A stretch of 64,000 bases of DNA, from assembly GCA_002402905.1 (NCBI GenBank), contig DHGT01000035.1:48399-112398 (forward strand), in the 5' to 3' direction. Positions 1 through 8,927 of this stretch are shown here, piece by piece. The notes under the pieces are model-generated. The model saw only the letters and a program-made list of their open reading frames with translations. It ran no database searches and was not told the DNA's origin. This DNA is from Desulfatitalea sp. UBA4791 (GTDB taxonomy: Bacteria; Desulfobacterota; Desulfobacteria; Desulfobacterales; Desulfosarcinaceae). The stretch's first letter is position 1, and every line of letters begins with the position of its first letter. A program made the translations under genes and the position numbers.

Positions 1-270
1 GATCAGCACGCCGCGCACCGAGCGCTGCTCCAGGGCGTCGAACAGCGCCCGGTTCCAGTGGTTGCCCCACACGGTGAGCCCGACTTGGGCCACGGTCAGC
101 AGGAAGAGCGACAGGGTGGCGGCGCGGATTTTCGCGCGCCGCTCGCATTTCCAATAGGGGCCGGCCAGGCGGAACACCTGGCGGAGAAAATGGCGGCGCT
201 TTACGGGAACAATGCCGGGCGAGACGGCCGGTGCCGGCTGGGGTGTCGATGGGCTCGTGGATGGCGTCAT
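1..270 (-). CDS. SbmA/YddA-type ABC transporter, N-terminal part
   Basis: The gene runs off the left window edge, so only the first 90 residues are visible. After a Pro/Ser-rich cytoplasmic start comes FLRQVFRLAGPYW, a charged stretch, a hydrophobic helix (TLSLFLLTVAQVGLTVW) and then GNHWNRALFDALEQR. This order (RLA-PYW, first membrane helix, N-x-WN-x-FDALQ) is characteristic of the SbmA/BacA/YddA family of fused permease-ATPase half transporters in the inner membrane, which handle peptides, cobalamin or small lipophilic compounds. The ATG lies 11 bp after the stop of the upstream sugar ATPase on the same strand, so it is probably co-transcribed with it. The substrate cannot be told, and the ATPase domain is outside the window. 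Confidence 0.6.
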   Translation of the reverse strand, partial: MTPSTSPSTPQPAPAVSPGIVPVKRRHFLRQVFRLAGPYWKCERRAKIRAATLSLFLLTVAQVGLTVWGNHWNRALFDALEQRSVRGVLI

Positions 271-281
271 GATGGCTGGCC

Positions 282-1397
282 TTATCCTTGACGATAGGGC
301 AGCGCGCGCCCGTCGGCCTGGAACAGGTAGAGCCGGGCCGGGTCGATGCCCACGGCGATCTCCTCGCCGGCCTTGAGGCGACGGTCGGCGTGCAGGCGGG
401 CCACCAGCCGCGTGCCGTCGCGCAGATCGAGATAGACCATCTGTTCCCGGCCGAGCAGTTCGGTGAGCGCGACCCGGCCGTGCAGGCGCCGATCTTCTCC
501 CACCAGTTGCGGATCGACCACGTCTTCGGGTCGCAGGCCGAGGCAGACCACCCGTTCGGCGTCGGCGTCGGTCAGGTTGAAGCGCGTTTCCATTCCTTTG
601 CCCAGCGAGATGCGCTCGCCGGCCACGACCAGAACCGGTCCGCCGCCGGCAGGTTCCCTGCGGGCCGTGATCAGGTTCATGCTGGGCGAGCCGATGAAGC
701 CGGCCACGAAGGTGTTGACCGGCCGCTCGAAGAGCTGCTGGGGCGTGTCGACTTGCTGCAGCAGGCCATCCTTGAAGACTGCCACGCGGTCGCCCATGGT
801 CATGGCCTCGACCTGGTCATGGGTGACATAGACCGTGGTGGTGCCGGTGCGCCGCTGCAGGGCGGCGATCTCGGCGCGCATCTGCACCCGCAGCTTGGCG
901 TCCAGGTTGGAGAGGGGTTCGTCCATGAGAAAGGCCACCGGGTCGCGCACCAGGGCGCGCGCCATGGCCACCCGCTGCCGCTGCCCGCCGGACAGGAGGC
1001 CCGGTTTGCGCTGCAGCAGGGGCTCGAGCTCGAGCATGCGGGCCACCTCGAGGGCGCGCGTTTTCACCTCGGCGGCCGGCAGTCTGGCCATGCGCAGGGG
1101 AAACTCGATGTTGCCCTGCACGGTCTTGTGCGGATAGAGGGCATAGCTCTGGAACACCATGGCGATGTTGCGCGCCCGCGGATGCAGGTCGTTGACCCGG
1201 TGGCCGGCGATGAGCAGATCGCCGCTGCTGATCGTCTCTAGGCCGGCGAGCATGCGCAGGGTCGTGGATTTACCGCAGCCCGACGGGCCGACCATGACCA
1301 GAAACTCGCCGTCCGCGATGGAGAGGTCGAGCCGGTGCACGGCCTGGAAGCCGTTGGGGTAGATTTTGTTCACGTTGCGAAACGCGATTTCCGCCAT
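282..1397 (-). CDS. Carbohydrate ABC transporter ATP-binding protein (MalK/UgpC/MsmX type)
   Basis: This is the 371-residue ATPase of a CUT1 sugar importer, acting as a dimer on the cytoplasmic face. Walker A is GPSGCGKST (about residue 38), the Q-loop is MVFQSYALYPH, the signature LSGGQRQRVAMARAL, Walker B FLMDEPLSNLDAKLR and the switch VYVTHD. A C-terminal TOBE/OB regulatory region (about 235-371) identifies the MalK branch. It lies 3 bp after the MalG-type permease and completes the operon of glucanase, binding protein and two permeases. MalK-type ATPases are often shared between several importers, so the substrate is inferred only from the GH5 neighbour. The symbols ugpC, msmX and malK cannot be separated here. 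Confidence 0.93.
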   Translation of the reverse strand: MAEIAFRNVNKIYPNGFQAVHRLDLSIADGEFLVMVGPSGCGKSTTLRMLAGLETISSGDLLIAGHRVNDLHPRARNIAMVFQSYALYPHKTVQGNIEFPLRMARLPAAEVKTRALEVARMLELEPLLQRKPGLLSGGQRQRVAMARALVRDPVAFLMDEPLSNLDAKLRVQMRAEIAALQRRTGTTTVYVTHDQVEAMTMGDRVAVFKDGLLQQVDTPQQLFERPVNTFVAGFIGSPSMNLITARREPAGGGPVLVVAGERISLGKGMETRFNLTDADAERVVCLGLRPEDVVDPQLVGEDRRLHGRVALTELLGREQMVYLDLRDGTRLVARLHADRRLKAGEEIAVGIDPARLYLFQADGRALPYRQG

Positions 1398-1400
1398 GGA

Positions 1401-2210
1401 TTACCCTTTCACTGCGCCTTTGGTGAGTCCGGCGATGAATTCTTTCTGCAAAAGGAAGAAGAGCACGACCACGGGCAGCACGGCCAGCAGGGTGCCGGCC
1501 ATCATGGCGCCGTAGTCGGCCTCGTAGACACCGATCATCTGGTTGAGGCCGATGGGCAGAGTGAAGCGGTCGCTGCTTTGAAGAATGATCTGGGGCCAGA
1601 GAAAACTGTTCCAGGTGCCCATGAAGGCGATCAGGCAGAAGGCGCCCACGATGGGCCGGCTGACCGGCATCACCACGTGCCAGAAGATCTGGAATTCGTT
1701 GCATCCATCGATACGGGCGGCCTGGAGCATCTCGTCGGGCACCGACAGCATGGATTGGCGGAAGAGGAACATGCCGAAGACATTGACCATGCCCGGCACG
1801 ATCAGCCCGAGGTGGCTGTCGATGAGACCCATATGGTAGATCAGCTCGTACATGGGCGCCAGCAGCACGGGGCCGGGAATCATCATGGTGGCCAGCATGA
1901 CCCCCATGACGGCCTTCTTGCCGGCAAAGTCGTACTTGGCCAGGGCGAAGCCCCCAAGGGAAGAGAAGAAGAGCTGAAGGATCACCGTCGCGCCGGCCAC
2001 GAAAAAGCTGTTCATCATGAAGCGCAGGAACGGCATCTGCGTGAAGAGGCTGGTGAAGTTGGCCAGGGTCAGGCGGTCCACCGGCGGCACGACCGGGTAG
2101 ACGTGAAAATCGGCATTGGCCTTGAAAGCCGACGCCACCAGCCAGGCGATGGGCACCAGGCACAGCAGGGCGAAGAGCACCAGGAGCATGTACACCACCA
2201 ACCGCCGCAT
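1401..2210 (-). CDS. Carbohydrate ABC transporter permease, MalG type
   Basis: This 269-residue inner-membrane permease has about six transmembrane helices, starting with LVVYMLLVLFALLCLVPIAWL near the N-terminus. The cytoplasmic EAA loop that docks on the ATPase is visible as EMLQAARIDGCNEFQIFWHV, followed by MPVSRPIVG. The length and motif fit the MalG/CUT1 second permease. It begins 1 bp from the stop of the MalF-type gene, so translation is probably coupled. It is expected to form the heterodimeric channel with the preceding permease. Confidence 0.92.
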   Translation of the reverse strand: MRRLVVYMLLVLFALLCLVPIAWLVASAFKANADFHVYPVVPPVDRLTLANFTSLFTQMPFLRFMMNSFFVAGATVILQLFFSSLGGFALAKYDFAGKKAVMGVMLATMMIPGPVLLAPMYELIYHMGLIDSHLGLIVPGMVNVFGMFLFRQSMLSVPDEMLQAARIDGCNEFQIFWHVVMPVSRPIVGAFCLIAFMGTWNSFLWPQIILQSSDRFTLPIGLNQMIGVYEADYGAMMAGTLLAVLPVVVLFFLLQKEFIAGLTKGAVKG

Positions 2211-2211
2211 G

Positions 2212-3099
2212 TCAGCGCGCCTCCTTTCCCGTGCCGGTGATGCGCAGCTGCACCAGCGCCAGGAGCAGCACCATGAGCGCCAGGGTCCAGCCGATGGCGG
2301 CCGCGTAGCCGAGGTCCCCGCCCAGAAACCCGTTCTGGTAGAGGTACATGACGATGGTCAGGCCGGCCTGGTCGGGCCCAGAGCTGTTGCCGAGCAGTAA
2401 AAAGGCGAGTTCGAAGAGCTGGAACGAACCGATGGTCGAAAGCACCACCACGAAGATCAACACCGGCCGGATGCCGGGCAGGGTCACGTGCCAGAACTGG
2501 GCCCAGCGGCCGGCCCCGTCGATGGTGGCGGCCTCGTAGAGTTCACCATCCACCGCCTGCAGGGCGGCCAGGAAATAGACCATGTTGAAACCGGTGTAGA
2601 GCCACAGGGCCACCATGATGAGCGCCGGCATGACCAGGCTCGGCGTGGAGAGCCAGCGGGTGGTCGACGGCAGGCCGAACAAGGCGTGCAGGGCGGCGTT
2701 GAGCAGGCCGAACCTGGGGGCCAGAATGAGCATGAACAGCAGGGCCGAGAAGACCAGGCCCATCAGGTTGGGCGAGAAGAAGATGAAGCGGAAGACGTTG
2801 CGGCCGCGGATGTCGGCGCGGTTGAGCAGCAGGGCCAGACCCAGGCTGAGGGGCAGCTGCAGAAGGACGCTGCCCAGGGCGAAGGTGGCGGTGTTGCGGA
2901 CCGCGGTCCAGAAATCGGGGTCCTGCAGAAGATGCAGGTAGTTGTCCAGGCCGACGAAATGCTGGGCCTCGGGACCCGAGGTGATATAGAAGGAGAGCAT
3001 CACGCTGCGGATGATGGGATAGGCCCCGAAGATCAGGAAGCTGAGGACGAAGGGCGCCAGGAAGAGATAGGGCGCGGTGCGGGCGGTGCGCAGCGGCAT
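2212..3099 (-). CDS. Carbohydrate ABC transporter permease, MalF type
   Basis: This is the first permease of the sugar importer, about 295 residues, with six predicted membrane helices beginning at APYLFLAPFVLSFLIFGAY. The EAA loop is ELYEAATIDGAGRWAQFWHV. I place the start at MPLRTARTAPYL: it follows a strong GAGGAG ribosome site that overlaps the stop of the binding-protein gene, while the earlier in-frame ATG at 3120 lies inside the upstream gene and lacks such a site. The N-terminus has the short charged segment plus helix usual for CUT1 MalF proteins without a long periplasmic loop. Confidence 0.92.
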   Translation of the reverse strand: MPLRTARTAPYLFLAPFVLSFLIFGAYPIIRSVMLSFYITSGPEAQHFVGLDNYLHLLQDPDFWTAVRNTATFALGSVLLQLPLSLGLALLLNRADIRGRNVFRFIFFSPNLMGLVFSALLFMLILAPRFGLLNAALHALFGLPSTTRWLSTPSLVMPALIMVALWLYTGFNMVYFLAALQAVDGELYEAATIDGAGRWAQFWHVTLPGIRPVLIFVVVLSTIGSFQLFELAFLLLGNSSGPDQAGLTIVMYLYQNGFLGGDLGYAAAIGWTLALMVLLLALVQLRITGTGKEAR

Positions 3100-3101
3100 A
3101 G

Positions 3102-4550
3102 TCACTCCTCGGCATCCCATTCAGGTTCGCGGGCCATCTGCCGGCGCACGTGGTCTGCGGCCGACGTCAGGCGCTGACGGACATAGGCCTCGAAACCGTC
3201 AGCCCCGTGGGAGCGGTAACGGCTGTAGCAGGAGACGATGGCCTCGTTGAGCTTGGCCTGGGCCGAGGGTAGAAACCCGCTGGAGTAAAAGGGCGGCACC
3301 TCGTCGGCCACGGCGATGAACTGCTCGCCCAGGGCCTGGCCGCTCCAGTAAGGCCGCGGTTCGTGATAGGCCGGGTCGCTCCAGGCCCGGCGGTCCGGCG
3401 TGAGGATGTTGGTGGTGCGAAACAACCGTCCGTGCTGTTCGGGCGAACCGTAATAGATCGCCCTGGCGAACCGCCAGGCCAGCTCGGGGTCTTTGGCAGA
3501 GCGGGCGATGCCGAGCATGGTGCCGCCCATCTGGCTGGTACGCAGGCCGCCCGGTACTGGCGCCGGCAGGGGCACCACCCGCAGCTTGCCGTGCAGCTCC
3601 TTGGCAAAGGTCTGTATCTGCGACGATCGCCAGTCCGGGCAGAGCGCGGCGATGTAGTACCCTTCGATGAAACCGCGATAAAACGAGGGATCCCAGTTGC
3701 CCAGAGACTCCGCCACCTTGCGGTCCCCCGGATCGGCGACCAGGGGAATCATCCAGGTCATGGTGGCCACCGCGATGTCGTCGTCCATGCGCAGCCGGCC
3801 GTCGGGGCCGAAGATGCCGCCGCCGCGCTGCATCAGGAAGATCTGGAAGGCCCAGGCGTCGCCATACTCGATCTGCAGCAGGTAGCGCTCGTCGGGAACC
3901 AGCAGGCCGCGCAGTTCGCGGAAGTAGTCGTCCCAGGTGGCCAGGTCTTCCATGCGCAGTCCGCGTCGGGCCAGGTAGGGATCGATGATGTCGGCGCGAT
4001 AGGCCAGCAGGACCGGATGAATGTCATGGGGCACACCGAAAACGGCCCCCCGGTCGGTGTAGGCGGCCAGGGCATGGGCCGGCACGCGGTCGAGGATGGC
4101 GTCCCGCTCCAGATAGGGCTTGAGATCGAGAAACCCGATTTTGTCCAGCGGCCCGCGAAAAAAGCCGCCGGCCGCGCTCTTTTCGATCTCGACCAGATCG
4201 GGCACGTTCACCGCCGCCCAGAGAGCCGAGCGCAGCTTCTGGTTGACCGCATTGTAGTTGATCAGCTGCACATCCACCGTGCGGTCCGTATCGGCCACGA
4301 AGCGCTCGGCCGCCGCCTGGTAGGCATCGGCATGAAGGGCGCCGAAGACCCACATGGTCAGATCGGCCCGTTGGTCGGGCACCGGATGAACGAGCAGATA
4401 GAGACCGGCGATCAGACCCGTGGCGGCAATGAGCAGGGGCGCCAGGCCCACCGGCAGTTCATCCAGCCAGCGCCGGACGCGCCCCGGTGCGGTATCGACC
4501 CCCTGTGGCTGCATGCCTTCTCCCTGGTCTGCCGGGCCTGATGATGTCAT
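3102..4550 (-). CDS. Extracellular solute-binding protein family 1, membrane-anchored
   Basis: This is the substrate-binding component of the sugar importer. It does not have a lipobox or cleavable signal. It has a ~33-residue cytoplasmic start and one hydrophobic helix (about 34-55, GLAPLLIAATGLIAGLYLLV), after which the family-1 binding fold begins (LTMWVFGALHADAYQAAAERF). This suggests a protein tethered by an uncleaved helix with the binding lobe outside the inner membrane. Typical landmarks are VPDLVEIEKSA, GVPHDIHPVLLAYRAD and SQMGGTMLGIARSAKDPELAW. It sits between the glucanase (12-bp gap) and the permeases. An internal start at residue 13 (MQPQGV) is possible. Confidence 0.88.
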   Translation of the reverse strand: MTSSGPADQGEGMQPQGVDTAPGRVRRWLDELPVGLAPLLIAATGLIAGLYLLVHPVPDQRADLTMWVFGALHADAYQAAAERFVADTDRTVDVQLINYNAVNQKLRSALWAAVNVPDLVEIEKSAAGGFFRGPLDKIGFLDLKPYLERDAILDRVPAHALAAYTDRGAVFGVPHDIHPVLLAYRADIIDPYLARRGLRMEDLATWDDYFRELRGLLVPDERYLLQIEYGDAWAFQIFLMQRGGGIFGPDGRLRMDDDIAVATMTWMIPLVADPGDRKVAESLGNWDPSFYRGFIEGYYIAALCPDWRSSQIQTFAKELHGKLRVVPLPAPVPGGLRTSQMGGTMLGIARSAKDPELAWRFARAIYYGSPEQHGRLFRTTNILTPDRRAWSDPAYHEPRPYWSGQALGEQFIAVADEVPPFYSSGFLPSAQAKLNEAIVSCYSRYRSHGADGFEAYVRQRLTSAADHVRRQMAREPEWDAEE

Positions 4551-4562
4551 GGTTTGCCCTGC

Positions 4563-5684
4563 TCAATCGAATCGCGCCGGCAGCCATCCCCGTTCCACGC
4601 ACTCGCGAAAACACCACTCGGGCGTGGTCTCGGTGCGATAGCTCCAGAAGAACCAGCCGTGGAACTGCTCGAAAGCCAGCAGCTGCGCGGCGCCATAGGC
4701 GCGGTAGGCCACATCGGTCTGGAACGGGTCCAGGTGCTCGAGGGCGTGGTTGTACGGCCCTTCGGCCCAGAGCGACACCACCTGGAGATTGAGCCCCAGG
4801 CTCCATTCGCCCACGATGGCAGGCAGGTCCAGTTCGGTTTGGATCTCCTCGCCCTCCCGACGCCACAAGTTGCCCGCCTTGTCGAGATGGCCGTGAATGT
4901 CCATGTCCAGATCTTCGCGCTGGAAGCATTGGTAACGGTGCACGTCGTAGATGACGTTCTCGTGCCGGGGCGGCTGCATGAAGCCCAGGTATTCGCGGTG
5001 GGTGCGGAAGCCGTCGTGGAAGACCACGGCCCCGCGCTCCGGCGGGTAGTACGCCCGAATGGCATCGTAGGCGCGCCGGTAGTAATCCTCGAGCAGCGGC
5101 GTGGGCACGTCCCAGCGCGGCTCGTTGAGCATCTGGATGCCGTAAAGGGCCGATGATCCGCCAAAGCGTTCGGCCAGCCGCCCGAGCACATCGATCGAGT
5201 GGGCCAGATATTCTTCGCGGGTGTGCCATTCGCAGACGTTCAAGATGCCGCCGTTGTCAAAACCGTTCTGGCAGCCCGGGGCCGCGTGGAGGTCCAGGAT
5301 CACCCACAGGCCGAGCTGCTCGGCCCAGCCCATGGCACGGTCCAGCACGTCGATGCCGCCTTGCACGAAGGGATGGGGATCGGCGCCATACTTGGGGTGG
5401 TACGGGTACGGCGGGCCGAAGATCCAGTGCCCTAAAGGGATGCGCACCGCGTTGATGCCAACGTCGGCCAGCCAGGCGAAATCGTCGCGCGTGATGAAGT
5501 TTTCCCAGTGATGGCGGAGCCTCGCCGGTGCGTCGCGGCCCAGTTCCGCGCACCAGGTGGTTTCGTCCGTGGCGGCGAGCCCCTCGAACAGGCTCGGGGT
5601 CATCCATTTTTCCAGCACCAGCCAGCCGCCGAGGTTGACACCGCGAAGGCGGGTGGATGGCATGACGGCAACGTGATCGGGCAT
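4563..5684 (-). CDS. Glycoside hydrolase family 5 (exo-1,3-beta-glucanase-like)
   Basis: This is a retaining beta-glycosidase of about 373 residues with a (beta/alpha)8 fold. The opening RGVNLGGWLVLEKWMTPSLF is typical of the GH5 exo-beta-1,3-glucanase group. The acid/base glutamate is in MLNEPRW and the nucleophile in VGEWSLG. Other GH5 landmarks are GINAVRIPLGHWIFG and LWVILDLHAAPG. No signal peptide is visible, so it probably acts in the cytoplasm on imported oligosaccharide or glucoside. I chose the ATG preceded by AGAGG; an upstream in-frame ATG at 5705 has no ribosome site. It is the first gene of the importer operon, which argues that the transporter carries a beta-glucoside or short beta-glucan. 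The exact substrate is inference. Confidence 0.88.
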   Translation of the reverse strand: MPDHVAVMPSTRLRGVNLGGWLVLEKWMTPSLFEGLAATDETTWCAELGRDAPARLRHHWENFITRDDFAWLADVGINAVRIPLGHWIFGPPYPYHPKYGADPHPFVQGGIDVLDRAMGWAEQLGLWVILDLHAAPGCQNGFDNGGILNVCEWHTREEYLAHSIDVLGRLAERFGGSSALYGIQMLNEPRWDVPTPLLEDYYRRAYDAIRAYYPPERGAVVFHDGFRTHREYLGFMQPPRHENVIYDVHRYQCFQREDLDMDIHGHLDKAGNLWRREGEEIQTELDLPAIVGEWSLGLNLQVVSLWAEGPYNHALEHLDPFQTDVAYRAYGAAQLLAFEQFHGWFFWSYRTETTPEWCFRECVERGWLPARFD

Positions 5685-5898
5685 AGCTGCCTCTCGCAGT
5701 CTCATCGGGACCGATGTTAACCCCTAAAGCGGTTTTGCCGATGAACAACAACCGGCTTTGGGTGCGATACACGGCGGAAGGTGTGTCGGGGTCCGGCCGC
5801 CCCGGAATGGGGGAACCCTGCTTTCCCCGTCACGGTCAGGCGCGTAACACCCTCTGTGAAGGGTTGTCAACAGTGAAAATTGGCCCGGTCAGGCCCCT

Positions 5899-8163
5899 TT
5901 AACCCGTTGCGCCGCGGGCCAGAATCTCTCTCATGGTCGTGGAAACCCTGGCCATATCATAGGGTTTGTGCAGGAGTTCGAGACATCCGTTCCTGAGCAA
6001 TTCCTCGGTTTGGTCAGACGGGCCGAAACCGCTGGAGAGCACGACGTTGACCTGTGGATCGATTTCCTTGAACTGATAGTAAAGATCCCGGCCGCTGGTA
6101 TTGGGCATGACAAGATCCAGCACGACCAGGTCGATGGTTTTCCAATTTTGTTCGAACAGGGAGATGGCGGTGGACCCGTCGGGCGCCTTCAAGACCTTGT
6201 AGCCCATCTGCGCCAGCAAGGCCGCACTGGGTTCGAGAACCGACGGCTCGTCATCGACCAGCAGAATGGTTCCTCTTCCCATAACGTGTTGCGGCGGGTC
6301 TTTTGCAACTGGGCACGCCGCAGTGGACGGCTGAGCCGGCAGGTATATGGAAAACGTCGCCCCACGATCGATTTCCGATTCGACGTGGATCTCTCCTTTA
6401 TGATTTTTCACGATGCCATAGACGGTGGAGAGGCCTAAACCGGTGCCCTGCTCCAATCCCTTGGTGGTAAAAAAAGGTTCGAAAATGCGATCTTGAATCT
6501 CTTCGGGGATGCCCGTGCCGGTGTCGGACACGCGTATCCGGATATAGGTCGAGTCTTTGGGAAGCGCGGGTTTGCCCTGGATGTCAAAGCCGTTGAGGCA
6601 AGATGTATCGATGTGTACTTGGCCGCTGTTGGGCATGGCATCGGCGGCATTCAACAACAGATTCAACAAGACCTGCTCAATTTGCCCCTGATCCGCTTTT
6701 ATGGCCGGAATGTCTTCAGACAGATGCTGATGGATCTGGATGTGCTTTTTGGTGGCCGAGATGGTGTCGGCGGCCTCCCTGACCAGTTGATTCAAATTCA
6801 CGGTGCTCATTTTGGGCTTTCCGCCCCGGGCGTAATCCAGCAGTTGATGGGTCAGTTTGGCGCCGCTTTGTACCAGACTGACGATTTTTTCCATGTGCCG
6901 AGATGCGTTTGTCGACGGGGGCAGCTCTTTCAATGAAAGGGATGCGCTGCCGTGGATGCCCATGAGCAGGTTGTTGAAATTGTGCGCGATCCCTCCGGAC
7001 AGGGTGCCGATGGCCTCCATCTTCTGGGCGTTGCGCAGTTGCTCCTCCATCAGCTTTTGAACGGTGACATCTCTCAGAAAATTGAGCACCGCCGGTTTTT
7101 CTTCCCAGTTGATCAGCACGGAATTCAGGTCCACGTCCCTCACCGCCCCGTCTTTGTTCAAGATTCGGAAGGCGGTGCGGTCGGGGAGCCCCTCGCCGCG
7201 CAGGCGCAGTTCCAGACGATGTTCGATCATCGGACGGTCGTCCGGGTGAATGAATTCCCAGAACGGTATCTCGGCGATGCGCTCGCAATCATATCCCAGG
7301 ATCTCCGATGCGCTGGGGTTCATGAACTTGATATAGTCGCCCTGGATGACGAAGATGGCATCCTTGGAGTTTTGAACCAGTATCCGATATTTTTCTTCGG
7401 AATGCCGAAGCGCCTTTTCGATCTCCTTGCGGTCCGTGATATCCACGAGGATGCCCTGAACACCGACGACGGCGCCGTTGCGCACGATGGGACGGGCGTT
7501 GGTTCGAGCCCATTTGATGTCGCCCGTTTTGGTGATCATCCGGTATTCCGTGGCCTGTTGGCCGCCGGCCAAAATTTTAAAAAACTGATCCATTCTGCCC
7601 GACAGATCGTCGGGATGCACGAACTCGATAAAGTTTCTTCCGATCACTTCACGAGGTTCAAATCCCGATAGTTGTTGGATGTTGGGGCTGACATAGGTCA
7701 CCACGGCATGGATATCGGTGGTGTAAACGATATCGTTTAAATTCTCCACCAGCGCGCGATAGTTCTCTTCTTCCTTTGGATTTTCGTTTGCAGGCGTCTC
7801 CTGCGCCGTCACCGGCACGGAGGTCACCAGCCAGCACGCCTCTCCGTCGTATCGAAAAGGCTGGGCCTGGGCGTCTATGCAAACCTGCCGGCCGTCACTG
7901 GTGTCGAGGCAGATGGTCCCCTCGTCATTCATGCGAATACGGAGGGGCGTGTGGACGTTCGGTTCTGTGGACGAATCGCGGCGGAAGCCATCTCCGTCGT
8001 TATTTCCTGATATTTCAGGAATTTCAAAGTCATGGCAAAAGCGGCTGTTCGCCAGCACCATCTGACGATCGGTAACGCGGAACAGGGCGACGGGATAGGG
8101 CAGGGCGTGGATAAGATCGAGGCAATTGACGGCAAGCTGTTTGTATCGTTCCGCCGATCTCAT
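5899..8163 (-). CDS. Multi-PAS hybrid sensor histidine kinase with C-terminal receiver
   Basis: This 754-residue soluble signalling protein has no membrane helices. Domain order: degenerate PAS (about 15-110), PAS with PAC (about 130-245, DIVYTTDIHAVVTYVSP), PAS (about 255-370, DAIFVIQGDYIKFMNPSA), HisKA (about 385-450, phospho-His in SGGIAHNFNNLL), HATPase (about 490-605, N box QVLLNLLLNAADAMP, G boxes SDTGTGIPEE and GTGLGLSTVYGIV) and REC (about 635-750, LLVDDE, phospho-Asp in VVLDLVMPN, conserved Lys in HKPYD). The HNFNN form of the H box is common in orphan hybrid kinases. It stands alone, with no response regulator beside it, so its target is unknown. A GGAG ribosome site precedes the ATG. 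Confidence 0.93.
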   Translation of the reverse strand: MRSAERYKQLAVNCLDLIHALPYPVALFRVTDRQMVLANSRFCHDFEIPEISGNNDGDGFRRDSSTEPNVHTPLRIRMNDEGTICLDTSDGRQVCIDAQAQPFRYDGEACWLVTSVPVTAQETPANENPKEEENYRALVENLNDIVYTTDIHAVVTYVSPNIQQLSGFEPREVIGRNFIEFVHPDDLSGRMDQFFKILAGGQQATEYRMITKTGDIKWARTNARPIVRNGAVVGVQGILVDITDRKEIEKALRHSEEKYRILVQNSKDAIFVIQGDYIKFMNPSASEILGYDCERIAEIPFWEFIHPDDRPMIEHRLELRLRGEGLPDRTAFRILNKDGAVRDVDLNSVLINWEEKPAVLNFLRDVTVQKLMEEQLRNAQKMEAIGTLSGGIAHNFNNLLMGIHGSASLSLKELPPSTNASRHMEKIVSLVQSGAKLTHQLLDYARGGKPKMSTVNLNQLVREAADTISATKKHIQIHQHLSEDIPAIKADQGQIEQVLLNLLLNAADAMPNSGQVHIDTSCLNGFDIQGKPALPKDSTYIRIRVSDTGTGIPEEIQDRIFEPFFTTKGLEQGTGLGLSTVYGIVKNHKGEIHVESEIDRGATFSIYLPAQPSTAACPVAKDPPQHVMGRGTILLVDDEPSVLEPSAALLAQMGYKVLKAPDGSTAISLFEQNWKTIDLVVLDLVMPNTSGRDLYYQFKEIDPQVNVVLSSGFGPSDQTEELLRNGCLELLHKPYDMARVSTTMREILARGATG

Positions 8164-8280
8164 GCCACCATCTCCGGTGGTGTCGTTTCGTCAAGACTCA
8201 TCTGGGTATGCATGCCGGGTTTCTATCATCAAGGGCTACCGGATTTCAATCCTTCAGTTTGGGTCGGTGTACGATCCCGC

Positions 8281-8481
8281 TCAAGGGAATCGATGGGTCA
8301 GCTTTTTGAACATTTGCCTGATTTCTTGAGCATTTTCGGCCAGAAAGATCGTCAGTTCTTCCAGGACGTACTCGTCCACAGCGATCCCGCCCGTTTCAAT
8401 AAGATCGGCGAGTTCGGCGGCGGCATCGATCATCTGATCGTATGCGTCGGCTTCCTGTTTGGTCGTCGAAGGCATGGGCAC
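8281..8481 (-). CDS. Small YebG-like protein, N-terminally short
   Basis: This 66-residue protein is recognisably related to the gene just upstream. KQEADAYDQMIDAAAELADLI matches KLAEAYDNMLDAAENLAAFI there, and both end in a helix of the IFLAENAQEIRQMFK / IHLAKNAPEVNRILK type. It resembles the YebG family, of which E. coli YebG is an SOS-regulated protein of unknown role, but the first beta-strand (xxYIIVRxG) is missing. The start is GTG at 8481 (or ATG at 8475), 8 bp after the stop of the paralogue, with no clear ribosome site, so translation is probably coupled. It could be a functional short paralogue or a decaying duplicate. Confidence 0.6.
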   Translation of the reverse strand: MPMPSTTKQEADAYDQMIDAAAELADLIETGGIAVDEYVLEELTIFLAENAQEIRQMFKKLTHRFP

Positions 8482-8488
8482 CGACTAT

Positions 8489-8842
8489 TTATTTTTCGCC
8501 GGGTTTTGTGCCGGGTTTTCGACCGGGTCTTTTTTTGTCCTCGTCGGTCGACGGCGCTGCGTGGGGTTCAGGTTTGGCGGTCCCGCTGGCAGCCGGTTTG
8601 ATCGGTTTGATGCCTTTTAAAATCCGGTTCACTTCGGGAGCGTTCTTGGCCAGGTGAATGGCGATCGCATCGATGGTTTCGGCATCGATTGCGACGCCGA
8701 GATCGCCCTGTTTGATGAAGGCCGCCAGGTTTTCGGCGGCATCGAGCATGTTATCGTACGCTTCGGCCAGTTTTTTATCTTCAAACACCTGGTCGAGTTC
8801 GATGCCATGGCGGACGATGATATATCGGGTGATAACGGCCAT
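8489..8842 (-). CDS. yebG: YebG family protein
   Basis: This 117-residue protein has the YebG layout: an initial strand (ITRYIIVRHGIE), then KKLAEAYDNMLDAAENLAAFI, corresponding to the KKEADAYDKMLDLAD region of E. coli YebG, then a short helix, and finally a basic Pro/Lys-rich tail (KKRPGRKPGTKPGEK) that may bind nucleic acid. A strong AAGGAGG lies 8 bases before the ATG. In E. coli the gene is LexA-controlled with unknown function; I see no obvious LexA box here. It is followed at once by a short paralogue, forming a tandem pair. Confidence 0.72.
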   Translation of the reverse strand: MAVITRYIIVRHGIELDQVFEDKKLAEAYDNMLDAAENLAAFIKQGDLGVAIDAETIDAIAIHLAKNAPEVNRILKGIKPIKPAASGTAKPEPHAAPSTDEDKKRPGRKPGTKPGEK

Positions 8843-8927
8843 TGTCTCAAATCCTCCTTTTTGTCAAAAGTGCCGTGCCGATCGTTCGAGTCCCGGTGTA
8901 ATCCAAGCGGAGCTTGAATACAACCTT

